In this document: piece after piece, positions 36,514 to 45,256 of the stretch
Position numbering within the stretch: the stretch's first letter is position 1
Layout: every line of letters begins with the position of its first letter
Assembly: GCF_003148465.1 (NCBI RefSeq)
Contig: NZ_QGGI01000003.1
Location: 27,940-91,939, forward strand
DNA length: 64,000 bases
Reading direction: 5' to 3'
Source of the DNA: Oceanotoga teriensis
Lineage (GTDB): Bacteria; Thermotogota; Thermotogae; Petrotogales; Petrotogaceae
Translations under genes and position numbers: made by a program
Notes under the pieces: model-generated
Seen by the model: only the letters and a program-made list of their open reading frames with translations
The model's database searches: none
What the model was told of the DNA's origin: nothing

Positions 36514-36720
36514 ATGCCAGCCAAAAAAAGTTTTGAAGTAAACATAAACAGGAACTATTGTAAAAAATGTGGTTTATGTTACTGGATATGCCCTACAAAG
36601 ACAATAGTTGCTGGGGATTTTGGAAGACCAGAAATACCAGATCACAGCAAATGCATAGGTTGTTTACAATGTGAAAGAATTTGTCCTGATTTTGCTATAA
36701 ACATTGTAGAAAAAGAATAA
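36514..36720 (+). CDS. korD: 2x[4Fe-4S] ferredoxin subunit of 2-oxoacid:ferredoxin oxidoreductase (delta)
   Basis: A 68-residue ferredoxin with two full CxxCxxCxxxCP motifs (CKKCGLCYWICP and CIGCLQCERICP). Size and its position 22 bases before the alpha subunit identify it as the delta (electron-transfer) subunit of a KorDABC-type enzyme. The ribosome site is GGAGGTG. Confidence 0.88.
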   Translation: MPAKKSFEVNINRNYCKKCGLCYWICPTKTIVAGDFGRPEIPDHSKCIGCLQCERICPDFAINIVEKE

Positions 36721-36742
36721 ACTATTAGGGTGGTGTAAACTT

Positions 36743-37900
36743 ATGGGTAAAATGTATTTCATGCAAGGAAATGAAGCAGCAGCAAAAGCAGCTATAAAAG
36801 CAGGTTGCAAATTCTTTGCAGGATATCCGATAACTCCATCTACAGAAGTAGCTGAAACTATGGCGAGAGAACTTCCAAAGGTTGGAGGAACATTTATACA
36901 GATGGAAGATGAAATAGCAAGTGCAGCAGCAATAATAGGAGCTTCTTTAGCAGGAACAAAATCTATGACTGCTACAAGTGGTCCTGGTTTTTCTCTTATG
37001 CAAGAAGCTTTAGGATATGGAATAATGACAGAAACACCATGTGTTTTTGTTGATGTAATGAGGGGTGGTCCGAGTACAGGTATGCCAACTAAACCTGCAC
37101 AAGGTGATATCATGCAGGTTAGATGGGGAACTCATGGAGATCATCAGATAATAGTTTTATATCCATCTACAGTTGAAGAAGTTTTTAAATATACTACGGT
37201 TGCATTTAACTATGCTGAAAAATACAGAACTCCTGTAATTCTTTTGATGGATGAAGTTTTAGGTCATATGAGAGAAAGTGTTTATCTTGAATATGAAGAT
37301 GAATATCCTGAAAACATAGAAAGAAAAAAAGAAGAAGAATTAAGTGATGATGATTTATTTCATCCATTTGATGTTACTGAAGGAGTTGGAGTACAACCAT
37401 TAGTTGAAATGGGAAAAACAAGATTTCATGTTTCTGGACTTGTACATGATGAAACAGGTTTCCCTGTAAGAAATCCAGATCTATCTGAAAAAATGATACA
37501 ACATTTGGACACAAAAATAAGATTATATACAGAAGATATTTCTATATATGATGAATATATGTTACATGATGCAGAAATAGTTGTTGTAGCTTATGGCTCA
37601 ACTGCAAGAAGTGCTTTGAGAGCTGTAAAAATGGCCAGAGCAGATAAAATACCTGTAGGTCTTTTTAAACCAATAACGATATGGCCAATTCCAACTTCAA
37701 GGTTTAAAAGAATATTTAAAAATGCTCAAGCTATAATAGTTCCAGAATTAAATTTAGGACAGTATGTGCATGAACTTTCAAAATTAAATAAAATAAATAG
37801 ACATATAGAATCTTTAACAAAGACTAATGGAGAACTCTTTACACCAGAAGAAATATTAAAATCAATTGTAAAGACTTGGATTCAAATAACTGAAATGTAA
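36743..37900 (+). CDS. korA: 2-oxoacid:ferredoxin oxidoreductase alpha subunit
   Basis: A 385-residue alpha subunit. The family features FMQGNEAAAKAAIKAGCKFFAGYPITPSTE, EDEIASAAAIIGASLAG, ATSGPGFSLMQEALGYG and VVAYGSTARSA are all seen. Such enzymes oxidise 2-oxoglutarate or branched 2-oxoacids to the acyl-CoA and reduce ferredoxin. The enzyme cannot work without the TPP-binding beta subunit and usually has a gamma subunit, yet a terminator and an unrelated GGDEF gene follow directly. The missing subunits must be encoded elsewhere. Whether it is the 2-oxoglutarate (Kor) or 2-oxoisovalerate (Vor) type is uncertain. Confidence 0.88.
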   Translation: MGKMYFMQGNEAAAKAAIKAGCKFFAGYPITPSTEVAETMARELPKVGGTFIQMEDEIASAAAIIGASLAGTKSMTATSGPGFSLMQEALGYGIMTETPCVFVDVMRGGPSTGMPTKPAQGDIMQVRWGTHGDHQIIVLYPSTVEEVFKYTTVAFNYAEKYRTPVILLMDEVLGHMRESVYLEYEDEYPENIERKKEEELSDDDLFHPFDVTEGVGVQPLVEMGKTRFHVSGLVHDETGFPVRNPDLSEKMIQHLDTKIRLYTEDISIYDEYMLHDAEIVVVAYGSTARSALRAVKMARADKIPVGLFKPITIWPIPTSRFKRIFKNAQAIIVPELNLGQYVHELSKLNKINRHIESLTKTNGELFTPEEILKSIVKTWIQITEM

Positions 37901-37917
37901 ATAAATTGAAATTGACA

Positions 37918-37956
37918 AACTCTTCGGGTATAATAATAAGGCTCGAAGAGTTTTTT
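37918..37956 (+). terminator. Terminator after korA
   Basis: AACTCTTCG and CGAAGAGTT pair across a 17-base AT-rich loop and run into six Ts. Confidence 0.8.
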
Positions 37957-37972
37957 AGTCTAAGGTGATTTT

Positions 37973-39427
37973 ATGTTTTATGATATAAAATATGAAAAGT
38001 ATATAAAAAATATTAATGTTGATCCTGGTATGATATATTTTTTTTATAATCTGGATAAAAGTTTTTATTATAATTTTAAAATTGACATAAAAATCTACAA
38101 AGATCCTATAGATGTTCCTGATAATATATATAGGTTTATAAAACTTACAAATTCATTTAAATCTATTTATTTAAATGAGATAATAGAGGTAAATAATATT
38201 GAACAACAAAATCTTAAAATAATAGGTAGTGCACACAGTTTAGATTTTGAATATGAAGAACTAATGTCAGATTTACCAAATTTATTGGTCAATTTGATAT
38301 CAAAAACTAAAAAATTGCCAGCTTCATTTATAATGGATATAATGTTAAAAGGTAATAAACTTGCTAACATACTTTTGAATATAAACAAGTTGATAGAAAA
38401 AGCATATAAACCTGAAACAGAGTTTGAAGATCTTATAAATTCAATATTAAAAATTCTTACGAGTGATCAAGGTGCTGGTTTTGATAGAGCTATTTTATTC
38501 AAAAAATATAATGAAAATTATGAAGTGATCTCGGCAAAAAAATCGATGCTTTATTTTTTTGAATATGATAAATGTAAAAAAGCTAATAAAATAGAAATGA
38601 ATATACTTGAAAATAAAAACGATCTAGAATTAATAGAAGAAGATGAAAAATTTCTAAACAAATTAAAAAGTATAAAAATATCAGAAAAAATAATCAAAAA
38701 AAATGACTATATAAAAAATATACTCATAAAAAACAAATCAGAAAAACTTCCATTGAGTTCTATGCCTTTGATAACAATAAATAAACTTGGAATAGTCGGA
38801 GAACTTGCAATAATGCCCATAAAATTGAATGAAAAAATATATGGATTCATAATATGTGATAATAAATATTCATTAAATCCAATATCTGATGAACAAATAG
38901 AAATAATGGAATATTTAAAAAAACAAAGCTCTATGATTTTAGAAAATAAAATAGCTATAAATATTTTAAAAACAGAAGCGGAGATAGATCCTTTATGTAA
39001 ATTTCGAAATAGAAATAGCTATGAAAAATATATTGAAAAATTAAATATAACTGATGAAAAATCTCTTGGTATAGTTATGATTGACATAGATAATTTCAAA
39101 AAAATAAATGATACATATGGACATTCATATGGCGATGAAATATTGATAAAATTTTCAGATACAGTTAGAAAATATATAAGAAAAACAGATAATATATTTA
39201 GAATTGGTGGGGATGAATTCATAATATTTTTACATAATACAGAAAAAGAAAAGATAAAAGAAATAATAGAAAACATATTAAAAGATTTTAAATCTGAAAA
39301 TACTTTTACTTTTTCAGCTGGCGGAGTTATAAAAAAAGATGAAAATATTTATAAATATCTTGAAATTTCAGATAAGAATCTTTACATATCTAAAAAAAAT
39401 GGAAAAGGAATATTAACTTTTTCATAA
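37973..39427 (+). CDS. GGDEF diguanylate cyclase with GAF-like sensor
   Basis: A 484-residue protein expected to make cyclic di-GMP. The catalytic GGDEF is at residues 412-416 (RIGGDEFIIFL) and the allosteric inhibitory RxxD (RKTD, 403-406) lies five residues before it, so product inhibition is likely. Residues about 140-320 resemble a GAF domain; the first 140 are unrecognised. No membrane segment is seen. The start follows AAGGTGAT. The only other link to motility in the window is the flagellin locus 25 kb away. Confidence 0.9.
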   Translation: MFYDIKYEKYIKNINVDPGMIYFFYNLDKSFYYNFKIDIKIYKDPIDVPDNIYRFIKLTNSFKSIYLNEIIEVNNIEQQNLKIIGSAHSLDFEYEELMSDLPNLLVNLISKTKKLPASFIMDIMLKGNKLANILLNINKLIEKAYKPETEFEDLINSILKILTSDQGAGFDRAILFKKYNENYEVISAKKSMLYFFEYDKCKKANKIEMNILENKNDLELIEEDEKFLNKLKSIKISEKIIKKNDYIKNILIKNKSEKLPLSSMPLITINKLGIVGELAIMPIKLNEKIYGFIICDNKYSLNPISDEQIEIMEYLKKQSSMILENKIAINILKTEAEIDPLCKFRNRNSYEKYIEKLNITDEKSLGIVMIDIDNFKKINDTYGHSYGDEILIKFSDTVRKYIRKTDNIFRIGGDEFIIFLHNTEKEKIKEIIENILKDFKSENTFTFSAGGVIKKDENIYKYLEISDKNLYISKKNGKGILTFS

Positions 39428-39434
39428 TCCAATT

Positions 39435-39462
39435 TTGAAAAAACGTAAAATTATGATAAAAT
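39435..39462 (+). promoter_or_regulatory. Promoter of the spoVS operon
   Basis: TTGAAA (39435-39440), 16 bases, TAAAAT (39457-39462) with an upstream TGA extended element, 40 bases before spoVS. Confidence 0.65.
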
Positions 39463-39502
39463 ATATAGTGAATTCTTAACACATAAGGAGGAGAGCTCAA
39501 AG

Positions 39503-39784
39503 ATGGAAATATTAAAAGTCAGTCATTCATCAGCCCCTAACAAAGTAGCTGGAGCTATTGCAGGAGTACTATCAAAGACTGATGAAGTCGAAATCCAGGC
39601 AATAGGTGCAGGTGCAGTTAATCAGGCTGTAAAAGCAATAGCAATATCGAGAAGATTTGTAGAATCTAAGGGGAAAATATTATTCGTAATTCCTGGATTC
39701 GTAGAAGTTGAGGTGGGCTCTGAAACAAGAACCGGTATAAAATTTAAAGTTTCATCAAAACAGGTTGAAGAAATTCAAGAATGA
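39503..39784 (+). CDS. spoVS: SpoVS-family protein
   Basis: A 93-residue Alba-like SpoVS protein: MEILKVSHSSAPNKVAGAIAGVL, EIQAIGAGAVNQAVKAIAISR and IPGFVEVEV are near-invariant in the family. In Bacillus it affects sporulation, but the family is widespread in non-sporulating bacteria including Thermotogota, where the fold suggests nucleic-acid binding. AAGGAGGAG is a very strong ribosome site. Its stop overlaps the next start (ATGA), so the next gene is translationally coupled. Confidence 0.95.
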   Translation: MEILKVSHSSAPNKVAGAIAGVLSKTDEVEIQAIGAGAVNQAVKAIAISRRFVESKGKILFVIPGFVEVEVGSETRTGIKFKVSSKQVEEIQE

Positions 39785-40020
39785 TATCTGAAAAGATAAT
39801 TAATGAAATTATTACCGCGTGTAGAAATGACACGCGGTTAATTTCAATAGTAAAAGATGTTGCAAATATGGATAAAAATACGAGGTATGAATTTCGTAAA
39901 AAGGCTTCCATAGTTTTAAAAGGTAAACATAGTATTGAAAAAGAGGCTTTAAAATTTTATTATCTAGTTACTGAAGATGGGATTTCTGAAGAGGTAATTA
40001 GGAGGTTAGAAGATGAATAA
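39781..40020 (+). CDS. Small uncharacterised protein coupled to spoVS
   Basis: A 79-residue charged, helical protein that I do not recognise. It starts in the ATGA overlap with spoVS and its end overlaps the YqhQ-like gene by eight bases, so it is sandwiched in a tightly coupled operon; this and the plain codon use argue that it is real. It contains no membrane segment or cysteine motif. A GC-rich hairpin lies within its first 60 bases. Confidence 0.7.
   Translation: MISEKIINEIITACRNDTRLISIVKDVANMDKNTRYEFRKKASIVLKGKHSIEKEALKFYYLVTEDGISEEVIRRLEDE
39814..39838 (+). other. GC-rich hairpin just after spoVS
   Basis: ACCGCGTG-N9-CACGCGGT forms a perfect eight-base-pair stem, unusually GC-rich for this DNA, followed by TTAATTTC. 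It starts 30 bases past the spoVS stop inside the 79-residue gene. It could attenuate transcription or protect the spoVS mRNA 3' end. Confidence 0.45.
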
Positions 40021-40915
40021 ACCAAAAAGTGTTGGAGGCCAGGCTGTAATAGAAGGAGTAATGATGAAAGCTATAAACACAGTAGTAGCCGTAAAAAAAA
40101 CTAATGGTAAAGTGGCTGTAAAAAGAATAAAAGATAAATCATGGGGAATTATAGAAAAGATACCATTCATAAGAGGTTTTTTTGTGCTTTTACACGCGAT
40201 GATAACTGGTATGGGGGCACTTTCTTATTCGGCAAAAATGTCAGGTGAAGAAGAAGAAGAATTTACAAAAAAAGATATGATATTTTCAATTATTCTTGCT
40301 TTTATAGTTGCAACATTTGGATTTGGAGTACTTCCTGTCATAATAGCAAAACCTTTTAATATACAATCTGAATTTTGGTTTGCTTTTTTTGAAGGTATAG
40401 TTAGAGGATTTCTAGTTATAGGTTATATTGCTGCAATAGCAAGAATGAAAGATATAAAAAGAGTTTTTGAATATCATGGTGCTGAACATAAAAGTGTTTA
40501 TAATTATGAAAGTAACAAAGATTTGAAAGTAGAGAATGCAAGAGTTTTTACAACACTTCATCCAAGATGTGGAACAAGTTTTATATTGATAACAGTATTT
40601 GCTTCAATAATAGTATTTTCTATTTCAGGAGGTCTTGGATTCAACACTATATGGGAAAAAATTATTTCAAGAATAGTTTTGTTACCTCTTGTTGCTGGAG
40701 TAGCTTATGAGTTTCAAAGATTGACAGCTAAAATAATAGATAATCCTATAGGTAAAATTTTGGCATATCCTGGATTAATGCTTCAAAAAATAACTACTAA
40801 TGAACCAGATGATGAACAATTAAAAATAGCTTTAATATCGTTAAAATTTGCTTTAGATGAAAGTTTTGATGGTGAAACTGAAGTTGAATTAAACCATTTT
40901 GAGGAAGCCGCTTAA
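40013..40915 (+). CDS. YqhQ-like DUF1385 membrane protein
   Basis: A 300-residue DUF1385 protein. It opens with SVGGQAVIEGVMMKA, the family's hallmark, and has a EYHGAEHKSVYNYE motif and TTLHPRCGTSF, with conserved His and Cys suggestive of metal binding. Four or five membrane segments lie between about residues 55 and 245. The role of the family is unknown. GGAGG at 40001 is the ribosome site. It closes the spoVS operon and its stop lies in a terminator. Confidence 0.85.
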   Translation: MNKPKSVGGQAVIEGVMMKAINTVVAVKKTNGKVAVKRIKDKSWGIIEKIPFIRGFFVLLHAMITGMGALSYSAKMSGEEEEEFTKKDMIFSIILAFIVATFGFGVLPVIIAKPFNIQSEFWFAFFEGIVRGFLVIGYIAAIARMKDIKRVFEYHGAEHKSVYNYESNKDLKVENARVFTTLHPRCGTSFILITVFASIIVFSISGGLGFNTIWEKIISRIVLLPLVAGVAYEFQRLTAKIIDNPIGKILAYPGLMLQKITTNEPDDEQLKIALISLKFALDESFDGETEVELNHFEEAA

Positions 40916-40934
40916 TAGCGACTTCCTTTTTTTG
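40902..40934 (+). terminator. Terminator of the spoVS operon
   Basis: AGGAAG-C-CGCT pairs with AGCG-A-CTTCCT (one mismatch) around TAAT and is followed by a run of Ts. The 5' arm lies in the last codons of the DUF1385 gene. Confidence 0.8.
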
Positions 40935-40986
40935 TAACTTTTTCTATACTTAAAAGTAATTTTTTTGTATTAAAATTATAACAACT

Positions 40987-41004
40987 ACCGTGAACGTTAC
41001 CGGT
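40987..41004. promoter_or_regulatory. LacI/GalR-type operator upstream of the gal genes
   Basis: ACCGTGAACGTTACCGGT is an imperfect 18-bp palindrome (14 of 18 positions symmetric) centred on a CG in AACGTT, the classic form of a LacI-family operator. It lies directly before the ribosome site of the LacI-family gene that leads galT and galK, so autoregulation is likely. Confidence 0.65.
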
Positions 41005-41017
41005 GAGGAGGATAATT

Positions 41018-42058
41018 ATGACAAAAAAATATATAACTATAAAAGATGTCGCAAAAGAAATGGGTGTTTCTATAAATACTGTATCCAGAGCTTTAAATAA
41101 TAAGCCAGATATAAATGAAGATACAAAAAATAAAATATTAAAAAAAGCAAAAGAAATGGGATATGTAAGAAATTCATATGCTTCACTTTTAAAGTCTAAA
41201 TACAGTAAAATAATAGGAGTTATAATTCCAGATAGTTCAAATCCTTTTTTTTCAGAAGTTTTTAATTCTATTGAAAAAAGTGCAAGAAAAAAGGATTATC
41301 AATTAATAGTTATGAATTCTGAAGGATTATATGAAAATGAATCAAAAGCAGTTGAAGTATTTATAGAAAGAAGAGTAGATGGCATTTTATTATTTCCAAT
41401 GCAAAAAAAATATGAAGATATAAAAGGGTTAATTTCAAATAAGTTTCCAATTGTATGTGTTGGTAGAAATATAATAGGTTGGGATATGGATGAAATATAT
41501 AATAATGATTTAGAGGGAGGATATCTTGCAACTAAACATCTAATAGATCAAGGGTTTAAAAATATAATAATGATTTCAGATGAACTTTTTAATTCTGCTT
41601 CAAAACATAGAATTGAAGGATTTAAAAAAGCTCTAAATGAAAATGATCTAAATTATAAAAATAACATAATTATATGTGAAAAAATACATGAAGGAAAACA
41701 TGTTGAAGCAGGTTATAAAACAATATTAAAATTATTAAAAGAAAATAAAAAATTTGATGGTGTCTTTTGCTACAATGATTTGATAGCTTTTGGAGTTTTG
41801 AAAGCATTGAAAGAAAACAATATAAAAGTACCATATGAAATTGGTGTTATTGGTTTTGATGATATAAAATTTTCTTCTTTAATAACTCCTTCTCTTAGTA
41901 CAATTAGAGTTAATAAAGAAAAATTAGGAGAAGAAGCTTTTAACATGTTATATAAAAAAATTAAAAATCCAAAACAAAAATTATTAAAACAAAAACTTGA
42001 AATAGAATTATTAATAAGAGATTCATCATTAAAAATAAGAGGTGATATTAATGGCTGA
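41018..42058 (+). CDS. LacI/GalR-family regulator of galactose genes
   Basis: A 346-residue repressor. The N-terminal helix-turn-helix and hinge helix are seen in TIKDVAKEMGVSINTVSRALNN, followed by a periplasmic-binding-like effector domain (IGVIIPDSSNPFFSEVF, DGVFCYNDLIAFG, IGVIGFDDIKFSS). The start is ATG 41018 with GAGGAGG upstream; an in-frame ATG codon at 41003 lies before this site. It overlaps galT by eight bases and has a palindrome at 40987-41004. Galactose or a galactoside as the effector is inferred from the gal genes. Confidence 0.9.
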   Translation: MTKKYITIKDVAKEMGVSINTVSRALNNKPDINEDTKNKILKKAKEMGYVRNSYASLLKSKYSKIIGVIIPDSSNPFFSEVFNSIEKSARKKDYQLIVMNSEGLYENESKAVEVFIERRVDGILLFPMQKKYEDIKGLISNKFPIVCVGRNIIGWDMDEIYNNDLEGGYLATKHLIDQGFKNIIMISDELFNSASKHRIEGFKKALNENDLNYKNNIIICEKIHEGKHVEAGYKTILKLLKENKKFDGVFCYNDLIAFGVLKALKENNIKVPYEIGVIGFDDIKFSSLITPSLSTIRVNKEKLGEEAFNMLYKKIKNPKQKLLKQKLEIELLIRDSSLKIRGDING

Positions 42059-43034
42059 ATTGAGATGGAATCCATTATTAAGGACATATACAATGGTTGC
42101 AGGTAATAGACAAAAAAGACCTCATATGCCTCAAGATTGGTGTCCTTTTTGTCCAGGAGAAGGAAAAAATGTTCCTGATAATTATACGGTTTTTAAATAT
42201 GATAATGATTTTCCAACTTTAAAACAAAATCCAGATATTCCAGAATTAGAAGATGATGATCTTTATAGAATAAAAGAAAATTATGGTAAATGTGAAGTAA
42301 TATTATATTCACCAGATCATAATGTTACATTACCTCAACTAAGTTTAGAACATATTAAAGAATTAATCGATCTATGGCAAGAGCGAAATAATGATTTATC
42401 TAAAGATGAAAAAATAAAATATGTATTTCCATTTGAAAATAGGGGTAAAGAAGTTGGAGTTACAATGCCTCATCCACATGGACAATTATATGCATATTCA
42501 TGGATACCTTTAAAAATAAAAGCAGAACTTGATAGTTGTAAAGAATATTATAATAAAAATAAAAAATGTTTATTGTGTGAGATGAATAAAAAAGAAAAAA
42601 ATTTTGAGAAACGAATTTTAATAGAAAATAATAATTTTATATCTTATTTACCATTCTTCACAGATTATCCTTATGGAGCATTCATAGTCTCAAAAAATCA
42701 TAAATCAAATCTTTCACAATTCAATGATAATGAAAAAAGAGATTTAGCTGAAATTTTAAAATATCTTACCGGAGGATTTGATAATATATTTGATAAAATT
42801 TTTCCTTATATGATGGTTGTACATCAGAGCCCAGTTAATAGCAATGAATATAAAGATTCTCATAAATATTTCCATTTTCACATAGAATTTTATCCACCAT
42901 TGAGAGATAAAGATAGAATAAAATGGTACGCTTCAAGTGAAATGGGAGCATGGGCCGCTACAAATACCCTTTTAGTTGAAGATACAGCAGAAATTTTAAG
43001 GAATAATATAAAAAAATTTAAAGATCTTTTATGA
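42051..43034 (+). CDS. galT: Galactose-1-phosphate uridylyltransferase
   Basis: A 327-residue GalT of the Leloir pathway, exchanging UMP between UDP-glucose and galactose-1-phosphate. The active-site HPHGQ is in TMPHPHGQLYAYSW and the first zinc cysteines are in WCPFCPGEG. The second-domain FHFHIEFYPP motif is also present. The start is ATG 42051 after GAGGTGAT, overlapping the regulator stop; the in-frame ATG at 42042 falls at the ribosome site. Confidence 0.95.
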   Translation: MAELRWNPLLRTYTMVAGNRQKRPHMPQDWCPFCPGEGKNVPDNYTVFKYDNDFPTLKQNPDIPELEDDDLYRIKENYGKCEVILYSPDHNVTLPQLSLEHIKELIDLWQERNNDLSKDEKIKYVFPFENRGKEVGVTMPHPHGQLYAYSWIPLKIKAELDSCKEYYNKNKKCLLCEMNKKEKNFEKRILIENNNFISYLPFFTDYPYGAFIVSKNHKSNLSQFNDNEKRDLAEILKYLTGGFDNIFDKIFPYMMVVHQSPVNSNEYKDSHKYFHFHIEFYPPLRDKDRIKWYASSEMGAWAATNTLLVEDTAEILRNNIKKFKDLL

Positions 43035-43043
43035 GGTGATTTT

Positions 43044-44201
43044 ATGAAAAAATTTTATAATGAATTTTTGAAAATATATGGAAAGAGTGACAAAAATATA
43101 AGTTTATATTTTTGTCCAGGGAGAGTGAATCTCATAGGTGAACATATTGATTATAATGGTGGAAAAGTACTTCCAGCAGCACTTTCGATTGGTATATATG
43201 GATTTATAAGAGAAAGAGAAGATAATTTAATAAAAGTCATATCTATGAATATTCCAAATTCAATAAAAATAGATATAAAATCAGATTTATTTTTTAATAA
43301 AGAGGATGGTTGGGGTAATTATATTAAAGGTATAATAAAATATTTGAAAGAAGATAATTTTAATATAAAAGGATTCGATATTCTTTTGTATTCTACATTA
43401 CCAGATAGTTCAGGATTATCTTCATCTGCTGCTTTAGAAGTTTTAATGGGATTTATGTTTTTAGATATGAGTGATTATAAAAATATAGATAAAAAATATT
43501 TATCAATGTTGGGGAAAAAAGTAGAAAATAAATTTCTTGGTATAAATTCTGGGATTATGGATCAATTTTCAGTAGCTTTTGGTAAAAAGGACAATGCAAT
43601 ACTTTTGAACACTGATAAACTTGATTATACATATATACCAACTAATTTTGGAGATTATAGATTAATGATTTTAAACACTAATAAAAAAAGAGGTCTTGGA
43701 GAATCAAAGTACAATGAAAGAAGAAAAGAATGTGAAGAAGCTTTAAATATTATACAAGAACATAAAAAAATAGAGCATCTATGCCAAGCAGATATTGAAG
43801 ATTTAGAATATTTAAAAGATGAAAAAGTTCTTTTTAAAAGGGCAAAACATGTAATAAAAGAAAATAAGCGAGTATATAAAAGTATAGAGGCTTTAAATAA
43901 TAATAATAATATAAAATTTTTTGGTGAAATACTCAATAAATCTCATGAATCATTAAAAAATGATTATGAAGTTACAGGAAAATACTTAGACTGTATAGTT
44001 TCTATAGCTCAATCTCATGAATCTTGTATAGGATCACGTATGACTGGTGCTGGATTTGGAGGTTGTGCAATAGCTCTTATAGATAAAAAAAATATAAATG
44101 AATTCAAAAATTTTGTTAATAGAAATTATTTTGATGAAATGGGTTTAAAATGTGAAATATATGAAATAAAAATAGAAGATGGTGTAAAAAAATTATGCTA
44201 A
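43044..44201 (+). CDS. galK: Galactokinase
   Basis: A 385-residue GHMP-family kinase that phosphorylates galactose at C-1. The galactokinase signature GRVNLIGEHIDYNGG, the ATP-binding LPDSSGLSSSAAL and the C-terminal MTGAGFGGCAIAL are present in order. It lies nine bases after galT behind GAGGTGAT. No galE is adjacent, so UDP-glucose epimerisation must be encoded elsewhere. Confidence 0.96.
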   Translation: MKKFYNEFLKIYGKSDKNISLYFCPGRVNLIGEHIDYNGGKVLPAALSIGIYGFIREREDNLIKVISMNIPNSIKIDIKSDLFFNKEDGWGNYIKGIIKYLKEDNFNIKGFDILLYSTLPDSSGLSSSAALEVLMGFMFLDMSDYKNIDKKYLSMLGKKVENKFLGINSGIMDQFSVAFGKKDNAILLNTDKLDYTYIPTNFGDYRLMILNTNKKRGLGESKYNERRKECEEALNIIQEHKKIEHLCQADIEDLEYLKDEKVLFKRAKHVIKENKRVYKSIEALNNNNNIKFFGEILNKSHESLKNDYEVTGKYLDCIVSIAQSHESCIGSRMTGAGFGGCAIALIDKKNINEFKNFVNRNYFDEMGLKCEIYEIKIEDGVKKLC

Positions 44202-44202
44202 A

Positions 44203-44235
44203 AAAATAATAACGGTTAAAAACCGTTATTATTTT
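44203..44235. terminator. Bidirectional terminator between galK and manC
   Basis: A 15-bp stem (AAAATAATAACGGTT with its complement) around AAA separates the converging genes; A- and T-runs are built into the stem. Confidence 0.85.
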
Positions 44236-45241
44236 AAAATTTATCTTCTTTTTTTAATTGTTCTACAATATTTCTAACATTTTGAACAGAGTCTTCTTTA
44301 GATATCAAAATTCCATCATCAGTTTCTATTAAAACTATATTTTCGAGTCCTACTATACCCACTTTTTTATTGCTATGAATAAAAACATTTTTTGAATTAA
44401 AAAGATATATATTTTCTTTTTTATCGGAATATCCTTCAAGTTCTCTTACAGAAACCCAATTTCCAACATCAGACCATGTGAAATTTGATTGTATACATTT
44501 TACATTTTTAGATTTTTCCATTAAAGCATAATCTATACTTATTCTTTCCACTTCAGGCATTATTTTTCTCAATTTTTCAATATTTTTTGGATTTAATTCA
44601 TTCATTTTATCATACATATCTCTATTATAAAGTTTCATTTCATTCATAAAAACAGATTTTTTCCATACAAACATGCCACTATTCCAAAGAAAATTATTAC
44701 TTTTTAAAAAATCAATAGCAGTATCTAAATTTGGCTTTTCTCTAAATGATTTTACATTAAAAATATCTTTAGATATTTCTTCACTTTTTTCTATATAACC
44801 ATAACCTGTTTCAGGTCTATTTGGTGATATACCAAAAGTTATCAAAGAATCATTTTCAGCTGCTTTTATAGCTAAGTCCACAGTTTTCCAAAAATTTATC
44901 CAATCAGGTATATAATGATCTGCTGGTAGAATTAGTACTATATCATCATTTTTCGCACACAGAGTTGCCAACATACAAGCGGGAGCAGTATTCCTCGCAA
45001 TAGGTTCAAGAATTATATTATTTTCAGATAATTCGGGTATATCATTTTTTGTGTTAATAAAATGTTTTTCAGAAGTAACCACAAAAATATCATCTTTTGA
45101 AAGTTTATGATTAAGTCTTTCAAAAGTTTCCCTTAAAAGACTTTTATTTGAGAATATTTTTAAAAATTGTTTTGGAGTTTTTGAATTGGATAATGGCCAA
45201 AATCTTTCACCAGATCCTCCTGCAAGTATTATAGCTTTCAT
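44234..45241 (-). CDS. manC: Mannose-1-phosphate guanylyltransferase
   Basis: A 335-residue GDP-mannose pyrophosphorylase of the short, monofunctional type, without the C-terminal isomerase domain. The nucleotide-binding LAGGSGERFWPLS with KTPKQFL, the metal-binding ILPADHYI, FREKPNL and WNSGMFVW motifs are present. It begins 15 bases after glgB on the minus strand with GAGGTGAT as ribosome site. GDP-mannose could feed surface polysaccharides or compatible-solute synthesis such as mannosylglycerate; the window does not say which. Confidence 0.93.
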   Translation of the reverse strand: MKAIILAGGSGERFWPLSNSKTPKQFLKIFSNKSLLRETFERLNHKLSKDDIFVVTSEKHFINTKNDIPELSENNIILEPIARNTAPACMLATLCAKNDDIVLILPADHYIPDWINFWKTVDLAIKAAENDSLITFGISPNRPETGYGYIEKSEEISKDIFNVKSFREKPNLDTAIDFLKSNNFLWNSGMFVWKKSVFMNEMKLYNRDMYDKMNELNPKNIEKLRKIMPEVERISIDYALMEKSKNVKCIQSNFTWSDVGNWVSVRELEGYSDKKENIYLFNSKNVFIHSNKKVGIVGLENIVLIETDDGILISKEDSVQNVRNIVEQLKKEDKF

Positions 45242-45256
45242 GAAATCACCTCTATT

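Noticed and set aside
37913..37936. TTGACA followed by TATAAT after korA
   Set aside because: The spacing is only about 11 bases and both boxes lie in the stem and loop of a terminator, so this is not called a promoter.
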